A stretch of 64,000 nt of DNA from Sceloporus undulatus (taxonomy: Eukaryota; Chordata; Lepidosauria; Squamata; Phrynosomatidae): assembly GCF_019175285.1 (NCBI RefSeq), contig NC_056525.1:123504437-123568436 (forward strand), read 5' to 3'. The notes beneath the pieces are model-generated. The model had not been told where the DNA came from and searched no databases. It saw only the letters and a program-made list of their open reading frames with translations. Both the position numbers and the translations under genes were made by a program. This document shows positions 59,197-64,000 of the stretch, one piece after another. The stretch's first letter is position 1; the number at the start of each line of letters is the position of its first letter.

Positions 59197-61815
59197 CACT
59201 CTCTTCAATGCCAGCATTCTCTGAAGATGCCAGCCATAGCTGCTGACGAAATGCCAGCAACAAACTCTTCAATAGAACAACCTCACAGCCCCAAAAACCC
59301 ACAAAAACAATCAATGGAGCATTAACACATGCAAGTAAATATGCAATGATGAACTGACAACTTCCCATGCTGTGTACTTTGTCCTCCTCCAGTAGGGTGA
59401 ATTTTTGTGGTAAGGAAAAATAATGAAAAAGCCATTGGGAGACTGAAAATGGCATATTGAGTGCTTACTATGGAAGACTGTTATTGTATGTGTAAGAAGA
59501 AGCCATCCAGTACTGGATTATCTCATGTTAACACCCAGGTTAGTCAAGGGTCAGGTGAGAGGAGGAACACAAGCTTAAACCCAGAGTTTTAGCTCTTCCC
59601 CTAATTGTTAGCTATAGCTGAGCCAGAGGAAGAAAGAGCAAAAGAAGTGTCAACAAAGGACTGGCCAGACTCAAGACAAAAAAAAGGAGTCACCACAACT
59701 TTGGAGGACAACAAAACCAGCTAGTTAGTCAAAGATACTAAATCCTTCTTTTGCAAAAATAGACTGCTGTAGTAAGTATCCAACACGCCATTCTCTGCAT
59801 GCAATAAGGAAATATCCAGGATTATGATAAAACCACACACGATCTGACCTAAGGCAAAGTGGTGGCCAGTCTAGAAAGGGACAACCTGCCAGGGAAAGCA
59901 CCTACCAAAGGAATACACCTACAAAGGTGGCTTCTGTAGAGATAAACCTGTTCAGTTTATAATGTATGGTAAAAGTGGAAGGATTCAAATGGGCTAACAG
60001 CATGGAGAGTGGTGGAACCTGAGAGTGGTGAAATCTAACCTGGGTGAAGGCAAGGGGAAGAACTGGGAAGAAGCTAAGGCCTTAGATACATGTTTCTGTC
60101 CCTCTTCTCACATGACCCTTGTTCAAGCCAAATCTGGGTGCCTCTTTCACCATACCGAAAGAACAGAAGATGTCATTGTCTGGTGTACACACACTTGCAC
60201 ACAACACACATCGCCTCCCCATTCTGGGAATTAATTAAGTCAGTTGCACAATCAAAACATCATTTGAAAGCAGCCAATACCCTGCATGCTTAGGACAAAT
60301 GTCTTGAAGAGTCAGTCAGAAGGAAGATTTAGTCATTCCAGATTTTCAGAACTATTTCATCAGAACATAAAAATCTCCAGGCCAGTGTTAGAGACCGGAA
60401 GTTCAACATGTCAAGCACTAGAATAATTAAATTAACATAATTGCATCAATGCTACTAAACTGTAGGTACAAAATTATTCTGCACATGGATCAAAATTGGC
60501 CTAAAGAGGAGCAAGAGAACATATTACAGACAGGGTTGCCCCTTATTTCAGTCTTGCCAGTATCTGAAGTATATTTCACCCAGGTACTGATTTCATAGGC
60601 AAACATCCAAAACAATAGAAATAAAACTATGCCAACTGTCCAGCTGTGATTAGATATGCAGGCTCCCTGGAGTCAACACTCCACCTTGTCCGTGAAGTCA
60701 GACTCAATTCATGATAGTATTCTTACTACAGATAGTTGACAGCAAAGCTGGGGGAGCTGTGGTTCTACAGATAAAGCTGGGATATATTTGTTACCCTGAC
60801 CATTGACAAAGTTAGTTGGGATGTTGAAACCCAGCATTTAGAGGACCAATTTCCCCATCTTGCAACTACAACTTATTAGAAACTACCTATTACAGCACAT
60901 AGGGCATTCTTTACCCATGAAATTCAGGGCAATTCTGTGTTCTCGTTATCTGGTTATAATTTATATTGACCCAGTGGAATTCTGGCCTAATCTCACTCCA
61001 CATAAGTGCATTGGACGTGACAGACAAGATAACATATATGTGAATGAAAGCTCTTTCAAGGCAGCCTTTCTAAGGAAGCTGCCAGGGTGATGACTTGGTA
61101 AGTACTTAACTGTTCATAATATATCAATCCATCATTCTATCAAATTTTGTTATGTGGTGACATTTAGCAATGTGCAGGAATATTTTTATGAATTTTTTTG
61201 TGGGTTTTTTGGGCTATGTGGCCATGTTTTAGAAGAGTTTGTTCCTGACGTTTCGCCAGCATCTGTGGCTGGCACCTTCTAGAACATGGCCACATAGCCC
61301 GAAAAATGCACAAAAAACTATGGATACCTGCCATGAAAGCCTTCAACTTCACTGATAAACATTGATTCCCCCAGGATACCAGAATAAGGACTTTTTGGAA
61401 ATCACAGCCCACAAGTTCAGGCAATGTACAGTCTGTATAAAAACAAGAAGCATCTGCTACAATGTATGACTCTTGACTCCCAAATGTGAAATGACTAACA
61501 CACAAATACAGTATACTGTTTGCTAAGGCAGAAGAGGGAGCATTCAACACACTTCAAATATATGCTTATATTACAAATGATACAGAGATAACACTTGGTT
61601 GTTTGGCTCAATGCACTTGCTCTTCCTGGAAGAACTTGCACATGTAGTGTCCCTCACATACCATCTTTTAACCGCTGTGAATCAGTGTCAAAGATGAGCC
61701 AGTCTTTTTCCCCTTCTTTGCATTCAATATAGAGAGTATCGCTAAGAGCACCAATGAGCTCCATCAGGTTTAAGAAGCCCAGCTCCCTTACTGGCAATGC
61801 TTCTTTAAAATGCAC
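29051..61815 (-). CDS. TDRD5: TDRD5, 3' two thirds (12 exons, 5' part outside window)
   Basis: The product is Tudor domain-containing protein 5. In mammals it is a germ-granule (chromatoid body) protein needed for piRNA production, LINE-1 silencing and spermatid development. Twelve exons on the minus strand join in phase: 61662-61815, 58439-58590, 55497-55717, 53777-53989, 50645-50711, 48119-48319, 45535-45696, 44981-45130, 43009-43221, 41884-41976, 30109-30271 and 29051-29295. They total 2034 nt, or 677 residues plus a stop. The order is LOTUS C-terminal part, acidic linker, one extended Tudor domain spread over four exons, then a low-complexity tail. Similarity to the mammalian protein was judged from memory; human TDRD5 is about 980 residues, so roughly the first 300 are missing. 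All junctions are GT-AG. The identification is firm for the Tudor exons and less so for exon 44981-45130. Upstream exons were not found between 61816 and 64000. Confidence 0.88.
30109..30271 (-). CDS. TDRD5: TDRD5 penultimate coding exon
   Basis: The exon is 163 nt, entering in phase 0 and leaving one base into a Gly codon. It reads [12 protein letters not shown] then [14 protein letters not shown]. The acceptor has a long pyrimidine tract ending GGTTACAG and the donor is ACATG|GTACTT. The codon split with the last exon (G|GA, Gly) and the open frame on both sides support pairing these two exons. I infer that it belongs to TDRD5 from phase, strand and order. Confidence 0.78.
30447..31318 (-). 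mobile_element. Bov-B LINE 3' part, split by a Sauria SINE
   Basis: On the minus strand the left edge is the Bov-B 3' tail (GGGATTGACTTGAGGGCAG). Inward, the sequence decodes to RT C-terminal pieces such as [32 protein letters not shown], given here as [13 protein letters not shown] for the key core. A Sauria SINE sits at 30939-31139. The LINE copy has several frame breaks. Confidence 0.75.
30939..31139 (-). mobile_element. Sauria SINE inserted in Bov-B
   Basis: In reverse orientation: head GGTAGCACAGTGGTTAAATG, box B region GTGCGTTCAATCCCATGGC, and tail TTGGGTACAATTGGC, TATAGAAATGT. Bov-B sequence resumes on both sides. Confidence 0.8.
31319..32137. other. Unclassified intron DNA with a weak internal duplication
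   Basis: GGGACTGGAGCTTCCC (31602) and GGGACTGGAGCTGCTC (31731) repeat about 130 bases apart, each followed by TCTAGCTTCC/TCTTGCTCTCC-like text. A C-run lies at 32037. No family is recognised. Confidence 0.35.
32138..32340. mobile_element. Palindromic MITE, family 6 relative
   Basis: TGGCCTTACAGCAAAGTACAG at the left and TGTACTTTGCTATATGGCCA at the right are inverted ends of about 50 bp. The core has GAGCTTCGAAAGCTTGCATC. The element is 203 bp. Confidence 0.65.
32506..32655. mobile_element. hAT-like MITE, family 5, copy
   Basis: ACAGAAATAACGCAATTTGG, CTGCTTTAACTGCCATGACA and ATCTGGGATTGATAGTTTTG match the copy at 17421. Confidence 0.5.
32745..33124 (-). mobile_element. Bov-B LINE, endonuclease fragment
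   Basis: A 62-codon minus frame gives [18 protein letters not shown] and [14 protein letters not shown], the N-terminal part of the Bov-B/RTE endonuclease (ELKWTG is the active-site region with the catalytic Glu). It may be the 5' side of the copy that ends at 30447, with other sequence between. Confidence 0.75.
33480..33780 (-). mobile_element. AT-rich LINE 3' tail
   Basis: TTATTTATTTATATTTTCTCGCC followed by CTGAATGGATCGAGGTGGG and GATTACAAC resembles the reverse of an L2-type 3' end. The flanks are A-rich simple sequence. Confidence 0.45.
33781..37027 (+). mobile_element. CR1 LINE, about 3.2 kb, multi-domain
   Basis: The element reads 5' to 3': the end of ORF1 with the esterase-like C terminus (33893-34064; [17 protein letters not shown] and [12 protein letters not shown], the DxxH-type motif), then ORF2. 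The endonuclease is at 34249-34866 ([32 protein letters not shown]). The RT follows from 34955 to about 36200 ([55 protein letters not shown]). The C terminus is at 36462-36953. The 3' end is ACTCTATGATTCTATG, the octamer tail of CR1. ORF2 is broken by several frame changes and stops, and a (CT)n tract has grown inside the RT region (35850-35868). It lies in the TDRD5 intron in the opposite orientation. Confidence 0.9.
36605..36684. repeat. Perfect hairpin inside CR1: 32-bp arms, 16-bp loop
   Basis: Arms 36605-36636 and 36653-36684 are exact reverse complements. In ordinary CR1 the protein runs from YEERLREL straight to [13 protein letters not shown]; here 33 nt (36653-36685, 11 codons, frame kept) are inserted, coding for [11 protein letters not shown]. 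Confidence 0.9.
37028..37440. other. Unclassified AT-rich intron DNA between CR1 and L1
   Basis: No repeat is identified; part may be the L1 3' UTR. Confidence 0.3.
37440..40664 (-). mobile_element. L1 LINE with internal deletion, about 3.2 kb
   Basis: From right to left on the minus strand: a short leader (ATGACTTCCGGGCAAGATGG at 40664, typical of an L1 5' end), then directly the C-terminal endonuclease ([32 protein letters not shown] at 40590-40390). The RT follows ([21 protein letters not shown] at 39057-38985, the Y-x-DD box with Thr in place of Ala; quoted key part [11 protein letters not shown]). The C-terminal Cys-rich region ([18 protein letters not shown], near 37870) and the end [20 protein letters not shown] (stop at 37468) close it. 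ORF1 and most of the endonuclease are absent. Frame breaks are frequent. Confidence 0.85.
41550..41751. mobile_element. Tigger-like MITE, 202 bp, TA target site
   Basis: Inverted ends CAGTGGACCCTTGTTATACG and CAGTCGGCCCTTCTTATACA (read from the right) are flanked by TA on each side (41548-41549 and 41752-41753). The inside has GGTTTGGTTCCAAGATCCCC. The layout is that of TcMar-Tigger non-autonomous elements. Confidence 0.8.
41884..41976 (-). CDS. TDRD5: TDRD5 exon: short tail exon (31 codons)
   Basis: The exon is 93 nt, phase 0 to phase 0. It begins [15 protein letters not shown] and contains [14 protein letters not shown]. The acceptor is TTTCTAG and the donor GAACTGAG|GTAAGT is strong. It joins in phase over an 11.6 kb intron to the exon at 30109-30271. 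Confidence 0.8.
42712..42942 (+). mobile_element. tRNA-derived SINE (SINE2, MIR-like), nearly complete
   Basis: Head: GTTTGAGCACTGGACTATGAC and box B GGGGTTCAAATAC. Body: CACTGGGTGACCTTAGTCAAG, CTCTGAACAAATCTTGCC. Tail: GGAAATAACTTGAAGGC. This is the best preserved copy of the family in the window. Confidence 0.8.
43009..43221 (-). CDS. TDRD5: TDRD5 exon: tail with conserved IWDESW motif
   Basis: The exon is 213 nt (71 codons), phase 0 to phase 0. It starts [12 protein letters not shown] and contains [13 protein letters not shown]. Mammalian TDRD5 has the same short conserved island (MPCLES, then IWDENW). The rest is Cys-, Ser- and Asp-rich and ends VTHE. The acceptor is ATTTCTAG and the donor is CATGAG|GTAGTA. 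Confidence 0.88.
43427..43654 (+). mobile_element. 5S rRNA-derived SINE with an inverted duplication
   Basis: The head follows 5S rRNA: CCAGTCTGATCCTGGAAGC, GCTAAACAGGGTTAG, and later GATGGGAGACCACC and GGTGCTGTAGGC, so internal promoter boxes A and C are still visible. The tail (CATGAAATTCATGGG, ACTTGAAGACACA) is of the Bov-B-linked type. Between the boxes an inverted copy of the box A region is present (43488-43511). Confidence 0.8.
44094..44560 (+). mobile_element. Degraded L2-like LINE fragment
   Basis: GACTACTGTAGTGTGCTGCATGTGG matches the L2 DYCNALxxGL region and later text resembles the L2 C terminus. Many stops are present. The next exon of TDRD5 starts 420 bases downstream on the other strand. 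Confidence 0.4.
44981..45130 (-). CDS. TDRD5: TDRD5 exon: poorly conserved C-terminal tail segment
   Basis: The exon is 150 nt (50 codons) from a strong acceptor (TTTTTTCTAG). The translation is polar and acidic, starting [17 protein letters not shown]. The donor chosen is ACTAAG|GTGCTG, which is weak after position +3. It keeps phase 0 and joins to the next exon as [11 protein letters not shown], which mirrors the mammalian order. An alternative is read-through of the same frame to a stop about 40 bases further on, giving a shorter isoform. The 3' end of this exon is the least certain in the gene. Confidence 0.62.
45535..45696 (-). CDS. TDRD5: TDRD5 exon: start of the C-terminal tail
   Basis: The exon is 162 nt (54 codons), phase 0 to phase 0. 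It begins [11 protein letters not shown], which corresponds to the residues right after the Tudor domain in mammals, and continues into a Gln- and Ser-rich stretch of low conservation ending SEVVIQ. The acceptor is TTTTAATAG after a pyrimidine tract and the donor is ATCCAG|GTGGGA. No domain is recognisable in it. Confidence 0.82.
46230..46665 (+). mobile_element. L1 LINE, ORF2 C-terminal fragment
   Basis: Frames shift, but the order is that of the L1 ORF2 C terminus: [26 protein letters not shown] and [19 protein letters not shown]. Confidence 0.65.
46905..47154. other. GC-rich intron stretch, possible MITE remnant
   Basis: GGGGCTGGTTTTGGGCCACC and TGCATCATGTAAATGCCATGC resemble the arms of MITE family 1. 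The match is loose. Confidence 0.3.
47163..47727. mobile_element. hAT non-autonomous element, 565 bp, 8-bp target duplication
   Basis: Both edges are exact: inverted ends CAATGATGGCAAACC and (from the right) CCGTGGTGGTGAACC, flanked by the same 8 bases GGATAGAT at 47155-47162 and 47728-47735. Inside, a segment with AAGGCTTTCCAGGGCAGCAG and CCCTGGAAGGGCTTGAGA is present twice, about 93 bases apart (47336 and 47429). No transposase is encoded. Confidence 0.88.
48119..48319 (-). CDS. TDRD5: TDRD5 exon: C-terminal half of the extended Tudor domain
   Basis: The exon is 201 nt (67 codons), phase 0 to phase 0. It contains [19 protein letters not shown] and [19 protein letters not shown], the SN-like strands closing the extended Tudor module, and ends CRENISSK. 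These strings are nearly those of mammalian TDRD5 and are the best single identification in the window. The acceptor is TCCATCCAG and the donor is TCCAAG|GTGAAG. Confidence 0.95.
48631..49115 (-). mobile_element. L2 LINE 3' fragment with an inverted copy of its own tail
   Basis: The minus frame from 49115 gives [20 protein letters not shown] and [15 protein letters not shown], then the L2 C terminus ([11 protein letters not shown]) near 48690. Between them lies a reverse copy of the tail, so 48631-48699 and 48755-48824 pair as arms. Confidence 0.75.
49135..49680 (+). mobile_element. L1 LINE, 3' end
   Basis: The plus strand reads [20 protein letters not shown] and [17 protein letters not shown], the L1 ORF2 C terminus, then a 3' UTR of about 380 bases ending near TCAATTAAATAAG. 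Confidence 0.65.
49825..50003 (-). mobile_element. 5S rRNA-derived SINE, 3' part
   Basis: In reverse: GCTAAGCAAGGTCAGCCC, TTAGTACTTGAATGAGA and CCAAGGAATACATGGTGC follow 5S rRNA; the tail has AACCCTATGAAATTAATG. The 5' third is absent. Confidence 0.7.
50057..50551. mobile_element. Tigger-like MITE, copy 2
   Basis: TACTGTATATATTCATGTGT at the left and CGAGTATATACTGGTA at the right are the ends seen at 5799-6197, in opposite order. It is 100 bp longer through inner sequence. Confidence 0.6.
50645..50711 (-). CDS. TDRD5: TDRD5 short exon (67 nt) after the Tudor core
   Basis: This exon supplies one base to finish a Lys codon and then 22 codons. It contains [15 protein letters not shown], which follows the Tudor core directly in mammalian TDRD5. 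The acceptor is TATTACAG and the donor is CTGAG|GTAGGT. The phase fits both neighbours. Confidence 0.9.
50868..51249 (-). mobile_element. Bov-B LINE, endonuclease C-terminal part
   Basis: The minus frame at 51159-50872 gives [19 protein letters not shown] and [18 protein letters not shown], then [13 protein letters not shown], matching the Bov-B endonuclease-RT junction. Upstream it continues as [16 protein letters not shown] up to the SINE at 51256. Confidence 0.85.
51256..51497 (+). mobile_element. Sauria SINE inserted in Bov-B
   Basis: A full copy: head GCTGGCGCAGTGGTTAAATG, box B GGTTGCGAGTTCAATACC, middle AAAGGGCTCAAGCTTGACTC, tail TGGTATAGAAATGTATTTGC. It sits between two halves of one Bov-B reading frame (RLIDFCE before and ENTFFKQQ after on the minus strand). 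Confidence 0.9.
51498..51860 (-). mobile_element. Bov-B LINE, endonuclease middle part
   Basis: In reverse: [18 protein letters not shown] and [19 protein letters not shown], the conserved GDWNAKVG region of Bov-B (Glu in place of Asp). Together with 50868-51249 this is one copy. Confidence 0.75.
51861..53290. other. Unclassified intron DNA
   Basis: No TDRD5 exon and no recognised repeat. The 112-codon plus-strand frame at 51861-52199 matches nothing I know. A G-run is at 52172. Confidence 0.3.
53328..53551. mobile_element. Palindromic MITE, family 6
   Basis: Arms of about 85 bp: TGTAGAGAGATCTTGTAGCA and its inverse at the right edge. The core carries GCATGAGCTTTCGTAGACTT and the inverse AAGTCTACAAAAGCTCATG. 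The loop is about 50 bp. It lies 226 bases from a TDRD5 exon. Confidence 0.8.
53777..53989 (-). CDS. TDRD5: TDRD5 exon: Tudor core with aromatic-cage strands
   Basis: The exon is 213 nt. The Arg codon split with the previous exon gives [13 protein letters not shown], then a Tudor core with [10 protein letters not shown] and [14 protein letters not shown]. The Y/F, YxDFGN pattern supplies the residues that form the aromatic cage for methylated arginine ligands such as PIWI N-terminal tails. The acceptor is TCTTGCAG and the donor TCTCAA|GTAAGT is a strong consensus. Two bases of a Lys codon are carried to the next exon. Confidence 0.93.
54088..54395 (-). mobile_element. CR1 LINE, 3' end fragment
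   Basis: In reverse the sequence reads [22 protein letters not shown]-type CR1 C terminus (core [18 protein letters not shown]), then GGATTGGACTGGATGGCCC and the tail TCTGATTCTATGATTC. Confidence 0.8.
54398..54620. mobile_element. End of a family 4 TIR element
   Basis: AAAGGGGTTATTCCCACTTGC resembles the ends at 15603, 16009 and (inverse) 17365. The second end is not seen. Confidence 0.35.
54621..55496. other. Unclassified intron DNA
   Basis: No recognised repeat or exon. Confidence 0.3.
55497..55717 (-). CDS. TDRD5: TDRD5 exon: start of the extended Tudor domain
   Basis: The exon is 221 nt, entering in phase 0 and leaving with two bases of an Arg codon. The second half reads [17 protein letters not shown] and then [15 protein letters not shown], the first strands of the SN-like part of an extended Tudor domain. 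It ends [14 protein letters not shown]. The acceptor is GGTTTGCAG and the donor is GATGAG|GTGAGG. The match to the mammalian segment is close over about 50 residues. Confidence 0.92.
56014..56078 (-). mobile_element. Sauria SINE, 3' scrap
   Basis: ACATTTCTATACCACTTATCAG and GAACTAGCACTCCCTG match the tail of the copies at 25689 and 30939. Confidence 0.6.
56279..56508 (-). mobile_element. tRNA-derived SINE (SINE2, MIR-like)
   Basis: In reverse: tail at the left (TTGTTGTGTGCC, TTATGGCGATCCTAAAG), body CTTGGAAAGATTTGTTCA, and head with box B region GGGTTTGAATTCC. Confidence 0.75.
56509..57634. other. Unclassified intron DNA
   Basis: No recognised repeat or exon. Confidence 0.3.
57635..57769. 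mobile_element. hAT-like MITE, family 3, copy
   Basis: CAGGTGGGAATCAGTCAT and the inverse at the right (CATGGTTTCCACTCCTG) flank TTGGATTGCAACTCACAGC and GAAATTGCAATCCAACAG. The element is 135 bp. Confidence 0.65.
57770..58438. other. Unclassified intron DNA
   Basis: No recognised repeat. The intron begins at 58438 on the minus strand. Confidence 0.3.
58439..58590 (-). CDS. TDRD5: TDRD5 exon: acidic linker between LOTUS and Tudor parts
   Basis: The exon is 152 nt. Its first two bases complete an Asp codon split with the LOTUS exon, and it ends in phase 0. The translation opens with an acidic run (DDDEENDKT) and closes with [10 protein letters not shown], a segment I recognise from the same linker in mammalian TDRD5. 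The acceptor is TTTTTACAG. The donor is taken as ACACCG|GTAGGG; a second GT lies five bases further on but would break the phase with the next exon. Confidence 0.78.
58957..59312. mobile_element. Fold-back MITE, family 2, copy 3, with (TA)n core
   Basis: The left edge AATGAAGGCTTTCACGG runs into GTTTTTTGTGGGATTTGGGG and AGCTGTGGCTGGCATC; the right arm is the inverse, ending CCAAAAACCCACAAAAAC. A (TA)n tract is at 59157-59193 between the arms. Confidence 0.75.
59458..59650 (-). mobile_element. Fossil DIRS-like terminal-region fragment
   Basis: The segment resembles the terminal region at 62425-62620 (shared phrases such as CATCCAG, TGGATTATCTC/TGGATAATGTC and CACCCAG in order). It is an old, broken fragment; the family is inferred from the larger copy. 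Confidence 0.4.
59651..61187. other. Unclassified intron DNA
   Basis: No exon or recognised repeat. Confidence 0.3.
61188..61352. mobile_element. Fold-back MITE, family 2, copy 4 (compact)
   Basis: GGGCTATGTGGCCATGTTTT, TTGTTCCTGACGTTTCGCC and AGCATCTGTGGCTGGCACC are followed at once by the inverse strings, ending ATGAAAGCCTTCAACTTCAC. There is almost no spacer. Confidence 0.75.
61662..61815 (-). CDS. TDRD5: TDRD5 exon: C-terminal part of a LOTUS (OST-HTH) domain
   Basis: The exon is 154 nt, read from GTG in phase 0 and ending in phase 1. It contains [17 protein letters not shown] followed by [19 protein letters not shown], the winged-helix C-terminal half of a LOTUS domain. The GFxxLxELIxxLSD pattern is typical of TDRD5 and TDRD7. 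LOTUS domains bind Vasa-type helicases or G-rich RNA. The acceptor follows a pyrimidine tract ending in TCTAG, and the donor is GATG|GTATGT. This is the most 5' coding exon visible, and by position it should be the last LOTUS domain before the Tudor part. Confidence 0.85.
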
Positions 61816-62419
61816 CTAGATGGAAAGAAAGTATTACAAGTCAAAGAAACCTGCAGCATTTTCTCCTTGGCTTAATTTTCCATTATTATATTAATATTAC
61901 GGTGGAAGATTGAGCACATTAACTTCTGGAGGAGGAGGAAAAATGTCCCTGATGCTATCTTGCTACCACTTTTCTCCTCCCTCCCATTGCCTTGCCTCAC
62001 TTACCTACCTACTCTGAAGATCCTCCCTGTAATGAAGGGCTCACTCAGGCTGGTGTGTCTTTACATACAGTGACAAGTCTCAGTGAAGATACTCTAGCAT
62101 CTTGATGCAACCAGCATATCTTTAAAGGAAAGGTACTCGAGACAATAAGGGCAATAATGGTGCAATGTTGAGGAAGTCAAAGCGAGGAAATATGACACAA
62201 GACAGCAACAACTGCTACAGCATGAAGAACAAAGAGTAAGGAAAGACAGGATGATGGTCAGGGTCACCAAGAGCAGCAATTTGTCACTACTGGCACCTCA
62301 GTGTCTTGAGTGGGCAGCCTGAGAAGAGAATCAGGCCACTAACACTGATGAAAATGTAAGATACCTTTGTTATCATGTTTCACACAAAGATTTAGCCGAA
62401 TTGTGGATAAAACTAGCAC
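61816..62419. other. Intron 5' of the LOTUS exon, unclassified
   Basis: No further TDRD5 exon was found here. Confidence 0.3.
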
Positions 62420-64000
62420 AGTGAGTACTTACTGTGCAAGTTCATTCTTTTCTGCTGAAAAAGAAGACATCCAGAAGTGGATAATGTCCTGTTGCCACCC
62501 AGACTATGCAGATTATGCTAGGGTCATTTGACAGGAAAAATAACTCAATTCCCCCTCTCCTGGTTCTATCTCCAGTTCTGTATCATTGCCAGGGCATAGT
62601 AGGGAAGAGAGAGTGAAAGGAAATTCGTACAAATAAAGCAGAATAGCATCAGAGGAAAGGAAGGAAATGCTAGAAGTACAACAACAAGAATGTCTCTGAG
62701 TGGGCAGTAGTAATAAGAGTTAGATAGTTCGAGTGACCTAAAGTGCCCTCCCTCTTTGTCTACCTATCCTGACCCCACTGTGAGGTACTCTTAGGGATGT
62801 CCTTCTCCTTAGCTTCCCACCAGTCTTTTTAGGTCTTCCCTAGAATGAAGATAGATTAGAGTAGAGTAGATTAGCATCCTGAGTAACTTTCCGATCTTAG
62901 AATGCAGAGCCACCAAATATATATTTTCAAAAGTCACTGAACACTGAGCTTGTGCCAGAGCTTTTTGAATGAGTGGAAGAGTGAGGACAGAAGAAATACA
63001 AGGAGATGGAGTGTGACTGGCGAAAGACATGAATTGACCTTGGGCAGGAACACAGGCCAAGGTCATAGTAACTGAGACACTTTCAAAGGTTCAACAGTGT
63101 ATGGATTCAGCCCTGAGCTCCAACATCCGCCTGGTAGAGATAATAGCCCCAAGAAAGTGGACTTGAAGGTAAACAAGTCTAAACTGAGGGGGAGTTTGTA
63201 AGTACTTTGAGGACTAGGTGGAGGTTCCAGGTGGGAACCGATGTAGTACTGGAGAGGAAGGAAAGGAAGCACCTATGAGGAATCTTTTAATATGATGATG
63301 GGAGGAAATGTGGCCTTTAGCTAAGGATAACAGCACAGAAGGAAAAGCAGAAGTCTCAGACCTGAGAGTGTTGAGTTTGGGGCCTATGTCAAGCCTGGTC
63401 TGCAAGAACTCCAGGATCTTTACAAGAACTGTAGAGGAATGGTTAACATATTTCCTTCAATATCAGTGACACAATGTTTTTCATGTGGTCTTTGATATTT
63501 TCACCATGGATGTTCTGTGAGAGTCCAACATGAACTGGTTGCATACCTGTAACTGTCAATACTTCAAGTGAACTCACACAAATGGGTTATTCTGTGCCTG
63601 TGCAGTGCATTTTTGGAACCTTCTAGAGCAGGGGTCGGCAATCTACAGCCCTCGGGCCAGATCCAGCCCGGCGAGGCCTTGGGACCGGCCCCAGCCCAGT
63701 CCTGCCGCCGATTGTTGCCCCGCCGCAGCTTCCGCGCCGCTCCGGGTGCCATTTTGAGTTCGGCCCCCCCAGTTGTCTGAGGAACAGCAACCCGGCCCCT
63801 GGCTCAAAAAGGTTGCCTATCCTTGTTCTAGAGTGTTACATAATCCTTCTGATGTTAGCCCCGCATCATGAACTGTGTACCCCCTTGCCTGTTGAGGTAG
63901 TACATGACCTTGGTGTTATCAGTCAGCATCTGCACAACTTTGCCCCTCAAAAGAACTTCAAAGGACCAAAATGCCTTCTCCACTGCTAATAGTTTAAAGG
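62420..64000 (-). mobile_element. Fossil DIRS-like retrotransposon, 3' part, cut by the window
   Basis: On the minus strand the order is: RNase H-like region (about 63860-64000), a non-coding stretch, a tyrosine-recombinase-like region (about 62790-63410), and a terminal region down to about 62420. This order and the recognisable tyrosine recombinase region point to the DIRS order, which is common in squamates. The copy is broken, with several interruptions, and holds a hAT MITE at 63629-63825. It looks old. Confidence 0.65.
63629..63825. mobile_element. hAT MITE, 197 bp, with 8-bp target duplication
   Basis: Inverted ends CAGGGGTCGGCAATCT and (from the right) CAAGGATAGGCAACCT, flanked by TTCTAGAG at 63621-63628 and 63826-63833. 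The inside is CpG-rich and non-coding. It is inserted in the DIRS-like fossil, so it is the younger of the two. Confidence 0.9.

Noticed and set aside
1-64000. CRISPR arrays, bacterial operons, integrons
   Set aside because: The introns, SINEs and LINEs show vertebrate nuclear DNA; the tandem repeats seen are minisatellites and microsatellites.

Overview
The window looks like nuclear DNA of a squamate reptile, most likely a lizard. The main reason is the repeat content: Sauria SINEs with a tRNA-like head and a Bov-B-like tail, Bov-B, CR1, L2 and L1 LINEs side by side, a 5S rRNA-derived SINE, a DIRS-like fossil, many palindromic DNA-transposon remnants and frequent (ATT)n tracts. All coordinates, splice sites and families were read by eye; no alignment or database search was run.

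One host gene can be supported. It is the 3' two thirds of TDRD5 on the minus strand, from 61815 down to a stop codon at 29051. Twelve exons join in a consistent reading phase (2034 coding bases, 677 residues plus stop). They encode the C-terminal part of a LOTUS domain, an acidic linker, one extended Tudor domain and the long C-terminal tail. In mammals TDRD5 is a germ-granule protein needed for piRNA production and transposon silencing in male germ cells. The 5' exons lie beyond position 64000.

Layout. Positions 1-28400 are the 3' flank of TDRD5: no gene could be supported, only palindromic MITEs, SINE copies, two L2 tails, two adjacent related TIR elements (15603-17365) with a minisatellite, and long unclassified stretches. 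Positions 28400-29295 hold the probable 3' UTR and last coding exon. The intron between 30272 and 41883 (11.6 kb) is packed with retroelements: a Bov-B split by a Sauria SINE, a CR1 of about 3.2 kb, and an L1 of about 3.2 kb with an internal deletion. Positions 41884-61815 carry the remaining exons, with SINEs, hAT and Tigger-like MITEs, L1, L2 and Bov-B fragments between them. Positions 62420-64000 are a broken DIRS-like element with a hAT MITE inserted in it.

The most unusual signal is a repeated structural pattern. Three retroelement fragments in the introns (CR1 at 36605-36684, 5S-SINE at 43452-43511, L2 at 48631-48824) each contain an inverted copy of their own adjacent sequence, giving clean hairpins. 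They resemble template-switch inverted duplications rather than ordinary MITEs. No novel multi-gene system was seen.
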